Source: Syntrophomonadaceae bacterium
GTDB lineage: Bacteria; Bacillota; Syntrophomonadia; Syntrophomonadales; Syntrophomonadaceae
Assembly (NCBI GenBank): GCA_028706315.1
Contig: JAQWBP010000024.1
Span: 1-33,089, forward strand
DNA: 33,089 nucleotides
Direction: 5' to 3'
The translations under genes were made by a program, and so were the position numbers. Position 1 is the stretch's first letter. Each line of letters starts with the position of its first letter. Positions 15,499 through 23,804 of the stretch are shown piece by piece. The notes under the pieces were generated by a model, which was not told where the DNA came from, ran no database searches, and saw only the letters and a program-made list of their open reading frames with translations.

Positions 15499-16641
15499 AT
15501 GGATTTTAGTCTGCCTGAGGAACATGAAATGATCAAGCAAAGTGTAAGGGCATTTGCTGAGGATGTTTTGGGACCTAAGGTAGCTGAGCGTGATGAGCGT
15601 GAGTATTTCGATAAACAAGTCTATAACCAGATGGGAGAACTGGGCCTAACCGGCATACCATTCGAACCAGAATGGGGTGGTTCAGACATAGACTATGTGG
15701 CTTATGCGGTTGCGGTCGAAGAGCTGGGAAGGGTTGACCCTTCTGCAGCCGACACTCTATCCGCCCATGTGAGCCTAGGGGCCTGGCCCATCTGGCAATA
15801 CGGTAATGAGGAGCAGAAAAAGAAATATCTGGTTCCTCTGGTCAAGGGAGAAAAGCAGGGTGCCTTTGGTTTAACTGAACCTAATGCGGGTAGTGATGCT
15901 ATGAGTATGACCACTAAAGCAGTTCTCGACAGGGATGAATATATACTCAACGGTCGCAAAATATTTATCACCAATGCACAAGCAGCCGACACCTATATAG
16001 TTTTTGCTCGCACCGGACCGGTGGAATTAAGGAGTAAGGCTTTCAGTGCATTCATTGTAGAAAAAGGTGTTCCTGGCTTTAGTTTTGGTAAGTTTGAGAA
16101 AAAAATGGGCTTAAGAGGTACTCAGAACTGTGATTTGATATTTGAAGACTGCAGGATTCCCAAAGAGAACCTATTAGGAGAAGAAGGACAAGGCTTTAAA
16201 ATTGCTATGAGTACTCTGGATGGGGGGAGAATTGGCATAGCTGCACAGTCGGTAGGTATTGCTCAGGGGGCTTATGAACAAGCTGTAGCTTATGCCAAGC
16301 AAAGGGTTCAATTTGGTAAGCCTATTGCTGCTCTTCAGGCCATTCAATTTAAACTGGCTGATATGGCTACAGAAATTCAGGCTGCAAGGATGTTAACCTA
16401 TTTGGCCGCTTGGAAAAAATCACTAAACCAGCCTTTCGCGTTGGAGGCAGCCATGGCGAAATTAAAAGCTTCAGAGACAGCAATGTGGGTAACAAATCAA
16501 ACCGTACAAATCTTTGGTGGCTACGGTTATACCCGTGAATATCCGGTGGAGCGCATGATGCGCGATGCAAAGATATGTGAAATTTACGAAGGAACTAGCG
16601 AAATTCAAAGAGTAGTTATCAGTAGCAATGTTTTGAGATAG
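15499..16641 (+). CDS. Short-chain acyl-CoA dehydrogenase (butyryl-CoA dehydrogenase-like)
   Basis: The product is 380 aa, a FAD enzyme oxidising short-chain acyl-CoA to the trans-2-enoyl-CoA (or the reverse) with an electron-transfer flavoprotein. Catalytic glutamate E364 lies in IYEGTSEIQ, the position used by short-chain enzymes. FAD/CoA blocks GLTEPNAGSDA and GGYGYTREYPVERMMRDAKI are present. I chose ATG 15499, with GGGAGG ahead, over an in-frame ATG at 15430 that would add 23 non-family residues and lacks a well-spaced ribosome site. An 8-bp inverted repeat AGGTAGCT/AGCTACCT (15420-15450) lies upstream. It probably belonged to the abf operon before the transposon arrived. No etfAB genes are in view. 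Confidence 0.92.
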   Translation: MDFSLPEEHEMIKQSVRAFAEDVLGPKVAERDEREYFDKQVYNQMGELGLTGIPFEPEWGGSDIDYVAYAVAVEELGRVDPSAADTLSAHVSLGAWPIWQYGNEEQKKKYLVPLVKGEKQGAFGLTEPNAGSDAMSMTTKAVLDRDEYILNGRKIFITNAQAADTYIVFARTGPVELRSKAFSAFIVEKGVPGFSFGKFEKKMGLRGTQNCDLIFEDCRIPKENLLGEEGQGFKIAMSTLDGGRIGIAAQSVGIAQGAYEQAVAYAKQRVQFGKPIAALQAIQFKLADMATEIQAARMLTYLAAWKKSLNQPFALEAAMAKLKASETAMWVTNQTVQIFGGYGYTREYPVERMMRDAKICEIYEGTSEIQRVVISSNVLR

Positions 16642-16658
16642 GTTCGGAGGTGGATTTT

Positions 16659-17081
16659 GTGAGCTATGATGCAAAAATAAAAAAATGGGAAGATATTGAA
16701 CTCGGCAATACAGTCAGCTTTACCAAGACCATCACCGAGACAGATGTTATTATCTGGGTTGGCCTTACCGGTGACATGAATCCAATTCACATCGACAAGG
16801 TATATAGCAAGGGTACGCGGTTTGGTGATGTTATAGTTCCCGGAATATTAGTATTAGGGCTGATTTCAAATGTTATCACCCAGGCAACTTTTGGCAATGT
16901 ATACGCCAATCAGAACATAAAATTCTTAAAACCTGTATATATAGGAGACACAATTACTGCAGCTGCGACTATCATTGAAAAAATTGATGCTAAAAATATG
17001 GTGAAGATTGAAACCAAGTGTACCAACCAAGACGGCGCGTTGGTCATGATTGGGGAAGGAATGGAATATATTTTAAGATAA
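16659..17081 (+). CDS. MaoC-like (R)-specific enoyl-CoA hydratase
   Basis: The product is 140 aa with a hot-dog fold. The catalytic Asp-x4-His pair lies in GDMNPIHID, with the FGDVIVPGILVLGLIS helix following, as in PhaJ. It hydrates crotonyl-CoA to (R)-3-hydroxybutyryl-CoA or the reverse. The GTG at 16659 is the likely start, 8 nt after CGGAGG; an upstream in-frame GTG at 16650 overlaps that site. It lies 17 nt after the acyl-CoA dehydrogenase, so the two are co-transcribed. Together with the abf genes it places crotonyl-CoA at the centre of this cluster. Confidence 0.88.
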   Translation: MSYDAKIKKWEDIELGNTVSFTKTITETDVIIWVGLTGDMNPIHIDKVYSKGTRFGDVIVPGILVLGLISNVITQATFGNVYANQNIKFLKPVYIGDTITAAATIIEKIDAKNMVKIETKCTNQDGALVMIGEGMEYILR

Positions 17082-17174
17082 AGAAAGGCCAAACCCTTTT
17101 CGTCTAGCGTTATCTATTACCCACGGCATTTAATCTGGAGTTTGTTGATTTGTGATCCCTTCATAACATCCCGA

Positions 17175-17209
17175 GTAGGAGAGGGCGACTAACCCCCGCC
17201 ATCTCCTAC
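17175..17209 (+). terminator. Strong hairpin after the MaoC gene
   Basis: GTAGGAGAGGGCG (17175-17187) pairs with CGCCATCTCCTAC (17197-17209) with one mismatch region. The following TTGATTTTC is only moderately T-rich. It probably ends the acyl-CoA dehydrogenase/MaoC transcript. Confidence 0.6.
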
Positions 17210-17242
17210 TTGATTTTCTGAAAAGAAAAAGAAGGTTTAAAA

Positions 17243-17403
17243 ATGTCAGAAGTAATTGCCAGGGTCGTTAATTTTGAAGGGGACCTTATAATACTGAGTT
17301 TTGAAGAAAAGGCTAGTATTATATAGAAGTTTGTGAATCGTTAGGCTTAAATTCTCGCAGAGCCGTTCAGGCCTCAGCTGTCGTTCCAGTCGCCGAGGCT
17401 TAA
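17243..17403 (+). pseudogene. Small broken gene of about 52 codons, family unknown
   Basis: ATG 17243 follows GAAGG and opens 27 codons (MSEVIARVVNFEGDLIILSF near the start), ending at TAG 17324. Two bases later another frame continues protein-like: VCESLGLNSRRAVQASAVV, ending in AEA and a stop at 17401-17403. Joining the two by one frameshift near 17327 gives a plausible 50-odd-residue protein. The family is not recognised. Its end overlaps the end of the convergent plsY-like gene. A sequencing error at the shift cannot be excluded. Confidence 0.4.
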
Positions 17404-17894
17404 TACGATAGCACAGGATTGGCCTGCGAAATTGCGCTTTGGGCGTTATCCGCACCTATTTTCCTGAAGAAGGATAGATATGTTCGCCATAAATATAAGC
17501 ATGAGACAAAAAGGATCCAACCAGACGCAAAAGCTAAAATAGGCCCAAACTGACCTGCGGCCAATACCGCCCCCAGAGCAGTTGCCAGGCCTTTTCCTCC
17601 TTGAAACCCCAGCCATATCGGGTAAATGTGTCCTAGAACCACCAGGCAGGCCAGGAGTAATGCGGGTAATGCAGTCATCGTGGTATCTAGATAAACAGCC
17701 GCTGCACCTTTGACCACATCAATTATGAAAACAAAAATCGCAGCAGGCCAGCCCAGCACCGCGCGCGTGTTCATAGTTCCTACGTTGCCGCTTCCGTATC
17801 GGCGGATATCGATACCCCGACTTAATCGTCCCACGATATACGCGCTGGGGATCCTACCCAGCAGATAGGATATTCGCAGAGCGGTGGCTATCAT
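17400..17894 (-). CDS. plsY: PlsY-like acyl-phosphate:glycerol-3-phosphate acyltransferase, C-terminally shortened
   Basis: The product is about 164 aa against roughly 190-210 for PlsY, which makes lysophosphatidic acid at the membrane. Family motifs are present: YLLGRIPSAYIVGRL, IDIRRYGSGNVGTMN and LGFQGGKGLATALG. After about residue 136 (LYLWRTYLS) the sequence becomes polar and unlike PlsY (FRKIGADNAQSAISQ), so the last membrane segments are missing, probably through a frameshift or rearrangement. AAGAGG lies upstream; ATG 17892-17894 is a reasonable start, TTG 17897 or ATG 17930 are alternatives. It may be a failing paralogue, since plsY is normally essential in organisms relying on it. 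Confidence 0.7.
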   Translation of the reverse strand: MIATALRISYLLGRIPSAYIVGRLSRGIDIRRYGSGNVGTMNTRAVLGWPAAIFVFIIDVVKGAAAVYLDTTMTALPALLLACLVVLGHIYPIWLGFQGGKGLATALGAVLAAGQFGPILAFASGWILFVSCLYLWRTYLSFFRKIGADNAQSAISQANPVLSY

Positions 17895-18025
17895 CAATGT
17901 AATCAATCCTCTTATTATCAAACCATGCAAAGCATCTGGGGTAGTATTTCCTTATAATACCAACAACTGTTTCCTTTAACAATTCAACCAGAGCTACGGG
18001 GGCAGCTAGGTAGTAAGTAAATTAA

Positions 18026-19390
18026 TTAGTTGCAATCAGTGCAGTCAGTCCAGCCCGGCTCCAGCTTTCTCATCTCCGAAAATATAAAGATAGTTGTTAA
18101 GATAACTGATAATAAGTCAGCGATAGGTGCAGTCCTCCATACACCGTCTATACCCCAGAAATGCGGTAAAACTAGCAAGAGGGGTATAAAAAACAAAACT
18201 TGTCTGGATAAACTGAGTACAGCTGATTGGCGCGCTTTGCCTACTGCCTGGAAATAGGTAGAACTAATCACCTGGAAACCTATTACTGGCAGCACCGCAA
18301 AGAAGATCATCATAGCGTGAGTAGTCATGACTGTTAGCGCAGTATCACCATTACTGAATAACTCCACCAGTGGGGTAGGCCAGATGCGAATAGCCAGGTA
18401 TCCTACTAAAGCAATACAAGTACCTGCCCAAACTGCCTTTTTCCATGTTTCCTTAACTCGCCCATACTGCCGGGCTCCATAATTGAAACCAATAATCGGC
18501 TGTGCTCCCTGGCTCAATCCTAATACCGGCATAAACAACAAGGTGGATATACTCATCATAATACCAACCGCAGATAAGGCCATATCTCCACCGTAGACCA
18601 TCAAGGTTTTGTTTAATATAAGCTGCTGTATACTAGAGGCAGTTTGCATGGCAAAAGGGGCAAAACCAATGGCCATAATACTGGTCAGAACAGGCCAGGC
18701 CGGCTTGAGATTTTTTAAACGGATTTTTATCAAACTTTTTCCAGTAAAGAAATAACCTAATACCCAGATAGCTGAAACCAGCTGGGCTATTATGGTGGCC
18801 AGGGCTGATCCCCTCATGCCCCAGCCATAAATAAAGATAAAAACATAGTTTAAAGCTACATTAATTACCGCACCTAATAACTGCGTATACATTGCCATTT
18901 TAGGATTACCTTCCGCTCGGATGAAGTTATTCATACCCATACTAACCGAGCCAAAAACCGAGCCTAGCATAATAATTTGCATGAAATCTTTGGCATAAGG
19001 CAGCACTGCTTTACTAGCCCCAAAAGCAATTAAGATCGGCTCTGTAAAAAGCAGGAATATGATGGCTAAAATAGCTGGTAAAAGGATTAACATACCCATG
19101 GCATTCCCGGCTACCTTTTCTGCTTCGTCCTTTTTCTGCTCTCCCAGACGAATCGATATCAGAGCTGTAGCCCCAACCCCTATTAAAAGGGAAACTGCCA
19201 TCAGTAGAATCATAATAGGAAAAGCGACAGTAGTTGCTGCTATCGCAATTGCTCCGATTCCTCGGCCTACAAATATTCTGTCTATAACATTGTAAAGCGA
19301 GTTTACTAACATTCCGACAATAGTCGGCAAGGAAAAAGTCCACAACAGCCTGCCGATGCTTTGACCTCGCATTTCTTCTGAACGGTCCAT
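18026..19390 (-). CDS. MATE family multidrug/sodium antiporter
   Basis: The product is 454 aa with twelve hydrophobic segments. The MATE pattern is clear: GRLLWTFSLPTIVGMLVNSLYN at the N-terminus (segment 1), and GLSQGAQPIIGFNYGARQYGRVKE at the start of the second half. It exports cationic drugs or metabolites in exchange for H+ or Na+. AAAAGGAG precedes the ATG at 19390. A TATAAT at 19465-19470 on the minus strand is a possible -10 box. The last 15 codons are nearly identical in DNA to the relic at 1037-1085, showing that a second copy of this gene once existed. Confidence 0.92.
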   Translation of the reverse strand: MDRSEEMRGQSIGRLLWTFSLPTIVGMLVNSLYNVIDRIFVGRGIGAIAIAATTVAFPIMILLMAVSLLIGVGATALISIRLGEQKKDEAEKVAGNAMGMLILLPAILAIIFLLFTEPILIAFGASKAVLPYAKDFMQIIMLGSVFGSVSMGMNNFIRAEGNPKMAMYTQLLGAVINVALNYVFIFIYGWGMRGSALATIIAQLVSAIWVLGYFFTGKSLIKIRLKNLKPAWPVLTSIMAIGFAPFAMQTASSIQQLILNKTLMVYGGDMALSAVGIMMSISTLLFMPVLGLSQGAQPIIGFNYGARQYGRVKETWKKAVWAGTCIALVGYLAIRIWPTPLVELFSNGDTALTVMTTHAMMIFFAVLPVIGFQVISSTYFQAVGKARQSAVLSLSRQVLFFIPLLLVLPHFWGIDGVWRTAPIADLLSVILTTIFIFSEMRKLEPGWTDCTDCN

Positions 19391-19507
19391 AAAAATCTCC
19401 TTTTAAAAATTGCCTTGTGCTTGCGAAGGTACAATGACTAGTTTACCAGAAGCAACTCCTTTATATTATAGTAAATAATTCTTACCGATAGAAAATCTAA
19501 TCTATAA

Positions 19508-19584
19508 TTCCACTGCGGAAACCCAAAACAGCCTGTTTGAATGTGCCCTGCGGGTATTGCCCCCATAGATTTTTTACAGTGGAA
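19508..19584. repeat. Inverted-repeat-bounded element between MATE and GNAT genes
   Basis: The 386-nt gap 19391-19776 holds no gene. TTCCACTG (19508-19515) and CAGTGGAA (19577-19584) are perfect 8-bp arms around 61 nt. On the minus strand the interior contains ACCC and GGGT blocks and short GC-rich stems, suggesting a folded RNA or a small terminal-inverted-repeat element. It lies upstream of the predicted MATE -10 box, so it would not be in that gene's transcript. No known class is recognised. Confidence 0.35.
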
Positions 19585-19794
19585 CTAATCTACATTATAA
19601 GAACATATCAGTATGGTCAAGTGCCTTTTTATGGATATAGGTTAAGACCGTCCTTATCTAAAGATATATACCTTTTGAGGGAAATACTTCTATTAGTGTA
19701 TTGAACCTACAACTTATGGATTATATACTATTAGTGTTGAGTTAAGGCAGAAATGTCTGCATATTTATAGTGAATTATGCTATGGAGGGGAAAA

Positions 19795-20238
19795 ATGGCA
19801 GACGCTGGATGCAAGATAGAAAGAGCCAAAGAACTAGACATAAACCTAATGCTCGATTTATGGAACTCCATTCCAGGGTTGGGGGTAGGTCAAGGTGATG
19901 AAAAAAAGTCTCTGGAGGTTTTTTTAGCAAGAAATCCTGCAACTTGCCTAGTGCTAAAGGATAATGAGCAGTTGATTGGTACAGTGCTGGGCGGGTTTGA
20001 CGGGCGCCGGGGATATATATACCACCTGGCAGTACACCCGGATTATCGGGGGAGGGGGTATGGGGAAAAACTTTTTAACCATGTAATCCAGGAACTAAAG
20101 AGATTAGGGGCTCTAAAGATTCACCTTTTTGTTTATGGTGACAATCATACGGCCATAAGCTTTTACCAGAGCCAGAAGTGGGAACTGCGTCGGGATATTC
20201 AGGTCTTTTCCTGGGATGCCGGCAAGAGTGATAGATAA
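19795..20238 (+). CDS. GNAT family N-acetyltransferase
   Basis: The product is 147 aa. The acetyl-CoA pyrophosphate-binding motif A reads HLAVHPDYRGRGYGEKL, with the beta-bulge strand before it (GYIYHLAV) and the C-terminal AISFYQSQKWELR typical of GNAT enzymes. It transfers an acetyl group to an amine; the substrate cannot be told. Start ATG 19795 is preceded by GGAGGGG; an in-frame ATG at 19777 lies before that site. It is followed by a small hairpin (AACCCC/GGGGTT, 20242-20258). Confidence 0.88.
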   Translation: MADAGCKIERAKELDINLMLDLWNSIPGLGVGQGDEKKSLEVFLARNPATCLVLKDNEQLIGTVLGGFDGRRGYIYHLAVHPDYRGRGYGEKLFNHVIQELKRLGALKIHLFVYGDNHTAISFYQSQKWELRRDIQVFSWDAGKSDR

Positions 20239-20308
20239 ACGAACCCCTCACCGGGGTTGAGCCGACAATCAAACTAATGTAACTAATAGAGAGGAGAGCT
20301 TTATAAAA

Positions 20309-21616
20309 ATGAAACGTGTAATTATTATGGGTGCAGCGGGGAGAGATTTTCATAACTTCAATACTTATTTCAGGGATAATCCGGCCTACCAGGTAGTAGC
20401 CTTTACAGCTACGCAGATTCCGGATATAGAAGGAAGGTTATATCCCTCCGGACTAGCAGGCAAGGGATATCCCGAAGGTATCCCTATATATGCGGAAGAA
20501 GAACTGCCGGGGTTAATAAAAAAGCATAATGTGGACGAGGTAGTATTTGCTTACAGTGACGTATCCCACGAGTACGTGATGCATAAGGCCTCTCTGGTAA
20601 TGGCTTGTGGAGCCGACTTTAAACTGATGGGGCCGGAGACGACTATGATTAAGTCTAATCGCAAGGTGGTGGCGGTAACGTCGGTTAGGACAGGCGCCGG
20701 GAAAAGCCAGACTACCAGGTATGTAGCTAAAATACTTACTGAAGCCGGTAAAAAAGTTGCAGTTATAAGGCACCCTATGCCTTATGGCGACCTGGAGGAG
20801 CAGGTAGCTATGAGATTTGCCAGTTACGAAGACCTGGATAAATTCAATTGTACTATAGAAGAAAGAGAAGAATTCGAGCCTCATATCGATAACGGAATGG
20901 TAGTCTACGCCGGAGTTGACTACGAAGTTATATTGCGCCAGGCGGAAGAAGAAGCTGATGTGATTCTCTGGGACGGAGGGAATAATGATATTCCTTTTTA
21001 TGTTTCGGATATACATATAGTAATAGTGGATCCGCACCGTGCCGGACATGAGACTAGCTACCACCCGGGTGAAACTAATTTGCGCATGGCTGATATCGCT
21101 ATTATTAACAAGATTGATTCTGCTGATTCTGCTGATGTAGAGGCAGTCAAGGCAACCATAATGGAGAATAACCCCGAGGCCAGAATCATCATGGCTAACT
21201 CACCTATTACGACAGAACAGGACGAGACGGTTAAAGGCAAAAAGGTTCTGGTGGTGGAAGATGGACCTACACTTACCCACGGGGGTATGGCTTTTGGAGC
21301 CGGGGTGATAGCTGCTGAAAAATTAGGTGCCAGCGAATTAATTGATCCTCGTCCCTATGCGGTAGGCAGCATTAAGAATACCTTTGCTAAATATAACCAT
21401 CTATCAAAACTACTGCCAGCGATGGGGTATGGCAAGGCCCAGATTGAGGAACTAGAACAGACTATCAATAACTCGCCTGCTGAAGTGGTAGTCATTGGTA
21501 CCCCTATAGACTTGCGCCGGGTAATGTCTATTAATAAGCCGGCTGTAAGGGTGGGGTACGAACTGGAGGAGATAGGCACTCCCCAGCTAGCAGGACTACT
21601 GGAAAAAGTACTATAA
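20309..21616 (+). CDS. Cyclic 2,3-diphosphoglycerate synthetase-like P-loop GTPase
   Basis: The product is 435 aa. The N-terminal third is a Rossmann-like segment (RVIIMGAAGRDFHNFNTYF). A P-loop RTGAGKSQTTR (R127-R137) follows, with DVILWDGGNNDIPF and ADIAIINKIDSAD as downstream nucleotide-site motifs. The family is named after the archaeal enzyme that closes 2,3-diphosphoglycerate into the cyclic thermoprotectant. Bacterial members are common in anaerobes but their reaction is unproven. GAGAGGAG precedes the ATG, 70 nt after the GNAT gene. Another nucleotide-dependent role is possible. Confidence 0.75.
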   Translation: MKRVIIMGAAGRDFHNFNTYFRDNPAYQVVAFTATQIPDIEGRLYPSGLAGKGYPEGIPIYAEEELPGLIKKHNVDEVVFAYSDVSHEYVMHKASLVMACGADFKLMGPETTMIKSNRKVVAVTSVRTGAGKSQTTRYVAKILTEAGKKVAVIRHPMPYGDLEEQVAMRFASYEDLDKFNCTIEEREEFEPHIDNGMVVYAGVDYEVILRQAEEEADVILWDGGNNDIPFYVSDIHIVIVDPHRAGHETSYHPGETNLRMADIAIINKIDSADSADVEAVKATIMENNPEARIIMANSPITTEQDETVKGKKVLVVEDGPTLTHGGMAFGAGVIAAEKLGASELIDPRPYAVGSIKNTFAKYNHLSKLLPAMGYGKAQIEELEQTINNSPAEVVVIGTPIDLRRVMSINKPAVRVGYELEEIGTPQLAGLLEKVL

Positions 21617-21619
21617 ACC

Positions 21620-21639
21620 AGGGGACGTGACCGTCCCCT
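21620..21639. repeat. GGGGACG palindrome between convergent genes
   Basis: AGGGGACG (21620-21627) and CGTCCCCT (21632-21639) form a perfect 8-bp stem with a 4-nt loop between the convergent GTPase and ydbT-like genes. It may act as a terminator in both directions, though T-tracts are short. Its core resembles the long palindrome at 29235-29304. Confidence 0.5.
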
Positions 21640-21663
21640 TATCGGGCTACGACTTTCCCTTTC

Positions 21664-23088
21664 TCACTTGTACTGCTGGAACCAGGCCTTAATAATAGCA
21701 GCTGTTTTGCTTTCAATATGAGGCAGAGCAAAGGATGCACCCCCTGCAGTGGAGGCAGTAGTTAGGGTTAGCCGATGTAGTCCTTTACGGCGTTGGAACA
21801 AGTGCTGGGATACACCTAGCCATTGGATACGGCACCGCGGTATCACGCTAGTTACTAGTCCAAGAGAGCGGGACCTCAATATAAGCTTGTCGGCTTCGAT
21901 AGCCCAGGCTGCATCATGGTATTGCTTGCTTCCCAGGATGATGGCTGCCACCGGAAGCAGCCAGGATAAATAGCCATAAGGCACGAATATGCTAATGGGT
22001 GCGGCTATGAGCAGTGACGGAAACAGCAGGCGCATGATATAGGAAAACCTTGCCCGTGGGTCAATCTGCTCAAGTTCAGTTTCAAAGGCAAATTCAGGCA
22101 AAACGGTTTGTGAAAAGCTTGAAATCTCTGTTTTCCTGAGCAATGGGGCTATCACCACCGTTGTACCGGAGCTATCACCATATCCTGCACTCACAAGCTG
22201 AATAGAGGCTAATCCCAGGGGACGCCGTAGTAATCCTTCCACCACCATTATTGCTTGCAGGCGATTGACTGGTAAGTTCAATTGTTTCTTTTCCACCCAT
22301 CCTTGCTTAATAAGAATCCGATCACCTTCCCGTATAAGGGTAAAACTGCCATAACGAGCTAGCCACCCGACAACGGATAGAATCCAGGCCAGAATAAGAG
22401 CCAGAACAATGCCCAAAATGATGGACAAATAACTACTAAGAAACAAATGCCCTAGTCTTTGGCCGGCTTGCTCATAGAGCTGGAGGGTGGGGAACCATTC
22501 ATCTAGCTGGGAAACAACTGTTATCATAGCTACAAGCGTTACCCCGATACCATTCGAAGTACTGGCTGCCAGCAGCAGGCGACCGGTAGTAAGCTGATAG
22601 GCTGCTTTTGTTTCAGTCTCTACAGAAGCCTGCGCATTTTCCCCATGCAGCGCAGTCCGCAGGCGTTCGGCTTCTATTTGCTCTAAAGCCACCAAAGAAA
22701 CCTCGGCTTTTTTGCCACCTCCGGCAGTTTCCACCTCCAGCTTTACTAATCCAAACAGGCGTTGTACCAAACCCTGAGATATCTGCACACCATGGATACG
22801 TTCCAGCGGAATGCTTATCTTTTTCCTGATAAAAAGTCCATACTCGAGCAGAAAATCTTGTCCCTGAAGTGAATAATGATAACGCATCCAATAAAGAACC
22901 GTATAAAGAATATAGATAACTATGGTAAGGGCTAATAGGAAAGTACCCCAGCCCTTAAAAGACGACCACTTGCTTATAATTATGGCGAACCACGGAAGTA
23001 GCAACTGCCACATTTGACGCAGGTTCCGGCCTATGAATACCAGAATTGCAGCAGGATGAAGGCGATGCGGTTCATACATCCTCATCAA
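21664..23088 (-). CDS. ydbT: YdbT-like membrane protein with bacterial PH (bPH_2) domains
   Basis: The product is 474 aa. Several hydrophobic segments alternate with bPH_2 domains, recognisable from YSLQGQDFLLEYGLFIRKK...IPLERIHGVQISQG near residue 75 and repeats at about 265 (REGDRILIKQGWVEKKQ) and 400 (EADKLILRSRSLG). It matches Bacillus YdbT, which pairs with YdbS and is linked to resistance against membrane-active compounds. Its start overlaps the end of the ydbS-like gene by 17 bp, so the two are co-translated. The biochemical role is unknown. Confidence 0.85.
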   Translation of the reverse strand: MMRMYEPHRLHPAAILVFIGRNLRQMWQLLLPWFAIIISKWSSFKGWGTFLLALTIVIYILYTVLYWMRYHYSLQGQDFLLEYGLFIRKKISIPLERIHGVQISQGLVQRLFGLVKLEVETAGGGKKAEVSLVALEQIEAERLRTALHGENAQASVETETKAAYQLTTGRLLLAASTSNGIGVTLVAMITVVSQLDEWFPTLQLYEQAGQRLGHLFLSSYLSIILGIVLALILAWILSVVGWLARYGSFTLIREGDRILIKQGWVEKKQLNLPVNRLQAIMVVEGLLRRPLGLASIQLVSAGYGDSSGTTVVIAPLLRKTEISSFSQTVLPEFAFETELEQIDPRARFSYIMRLLFPSLLIAAPISIFVPYGYLSWLLPVAAIILGSKQYHDAAWAIEADKLILRSRSLGLVTSVIPRCRIQWLGVSQHLFQRRKGLHRLTLTTASTAGGASFALPHIESKTAAIIKAWFQQYK

Positions 23089-23545
23089 CCACCCTTGCGA
23101 GACTGGCTATATGGTCACGGACTTGCATGGCTACTTCATCAGCCAGTGCGGGGATTTCATGTTCCCCCGCTGCAGTAGCGATAATGACCGTTGATAATCC
23201 ATAATGGCGCATTAATGGTCCCTGTTGCATATCAACATGCTGCACTCGGACCATAGGAATAATGATATGCCGTTTGATCCATATACCACGAAATAGCTGA
23301 ATTTCCTGACTGGAAATATCATAACGCCAGCTTTTCCAGCGCACGGGTGGGATTAGTAGAATTGTAACTACAGCCACAAGTGCTATAGGTAGAGCAATGG
23401 CAGCAGAAAGCCATGTTGGCCAGGACCAGTGCTGTACTGCAAACCAGGAAGCCGGCAGCAGGAGTGATAAAAACAAGACATTAATCACTGCACTCCATCT
23501 CCAGTAGGATATAGCCTTCTTATCAATCATTTCAGTATGTTCCAT
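23072..23545 (-). CDS. ydbS: YdbS-like membrane protein with one bPH_2 domain
   Basis: The product is 157 aa with two N-terminal membrane segments (about 17-37 and 42-65), then one bPH_2 domain (YDISSQEIQLFRGIWIKRH, IIPMVRVQHVDMQQGPLMR). This is the usual architecture of YdbS, and it forms a two-gene unit with the ydbT-like gene. GGGAGGG precedes the ATG at 23545. The 259-nt region upstream (23546-23804) shows no other gene. Confidence 0.87.
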   Translation of the reverse strand: MEHTEMIDKKAISYWRWSAVINVLFLSLLLPASWFAVQHWSWPTWLSAAIALPIALVAVVTILLIPPVRWKSWRYDISSQEIQLFRGIWIKRHIIIPMVRVQHVDMQQGPLMRHYGLSTVIIATAAGEHEIPALADEVAMQVRDHIASLARVVDEDV

Positions 23546-23804
23546 AATTCCCTCCCTGGCCCTAAAAGAGACTTACTCGGATTTCTTACGGGGCCTATAA
23601 AAAACATATTCATATTTTTCCTAGATCGGTCAAACCGTATAAATATATCAATCATTTTACTCTTCTGATTATATACTAACAATGGAATTATTAGCTTATC
23701 TTAATCGTGAGGGAGCCAACCAAGAAAAAATATTTCCCTACGACCCCTAAATAATGAGTGCCCCTTACGCATATATCTATAGAATAGTAAAGGAGGAAAG
23801 ATTT

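Noticed and set aside
16650-16658. MaoC start at GTG 16650
   Set aside because: This codon overlaps the ribosome site CGGAGG; GTG 16659 has proper spacing.
19391-19600. Guanidine-IV (mepA) riboswitch for the MATE gene
   Set aside because: The class is known near MATE genes, but I could not match its consensus, and a likely -10 box lies between the structured part and the gene.
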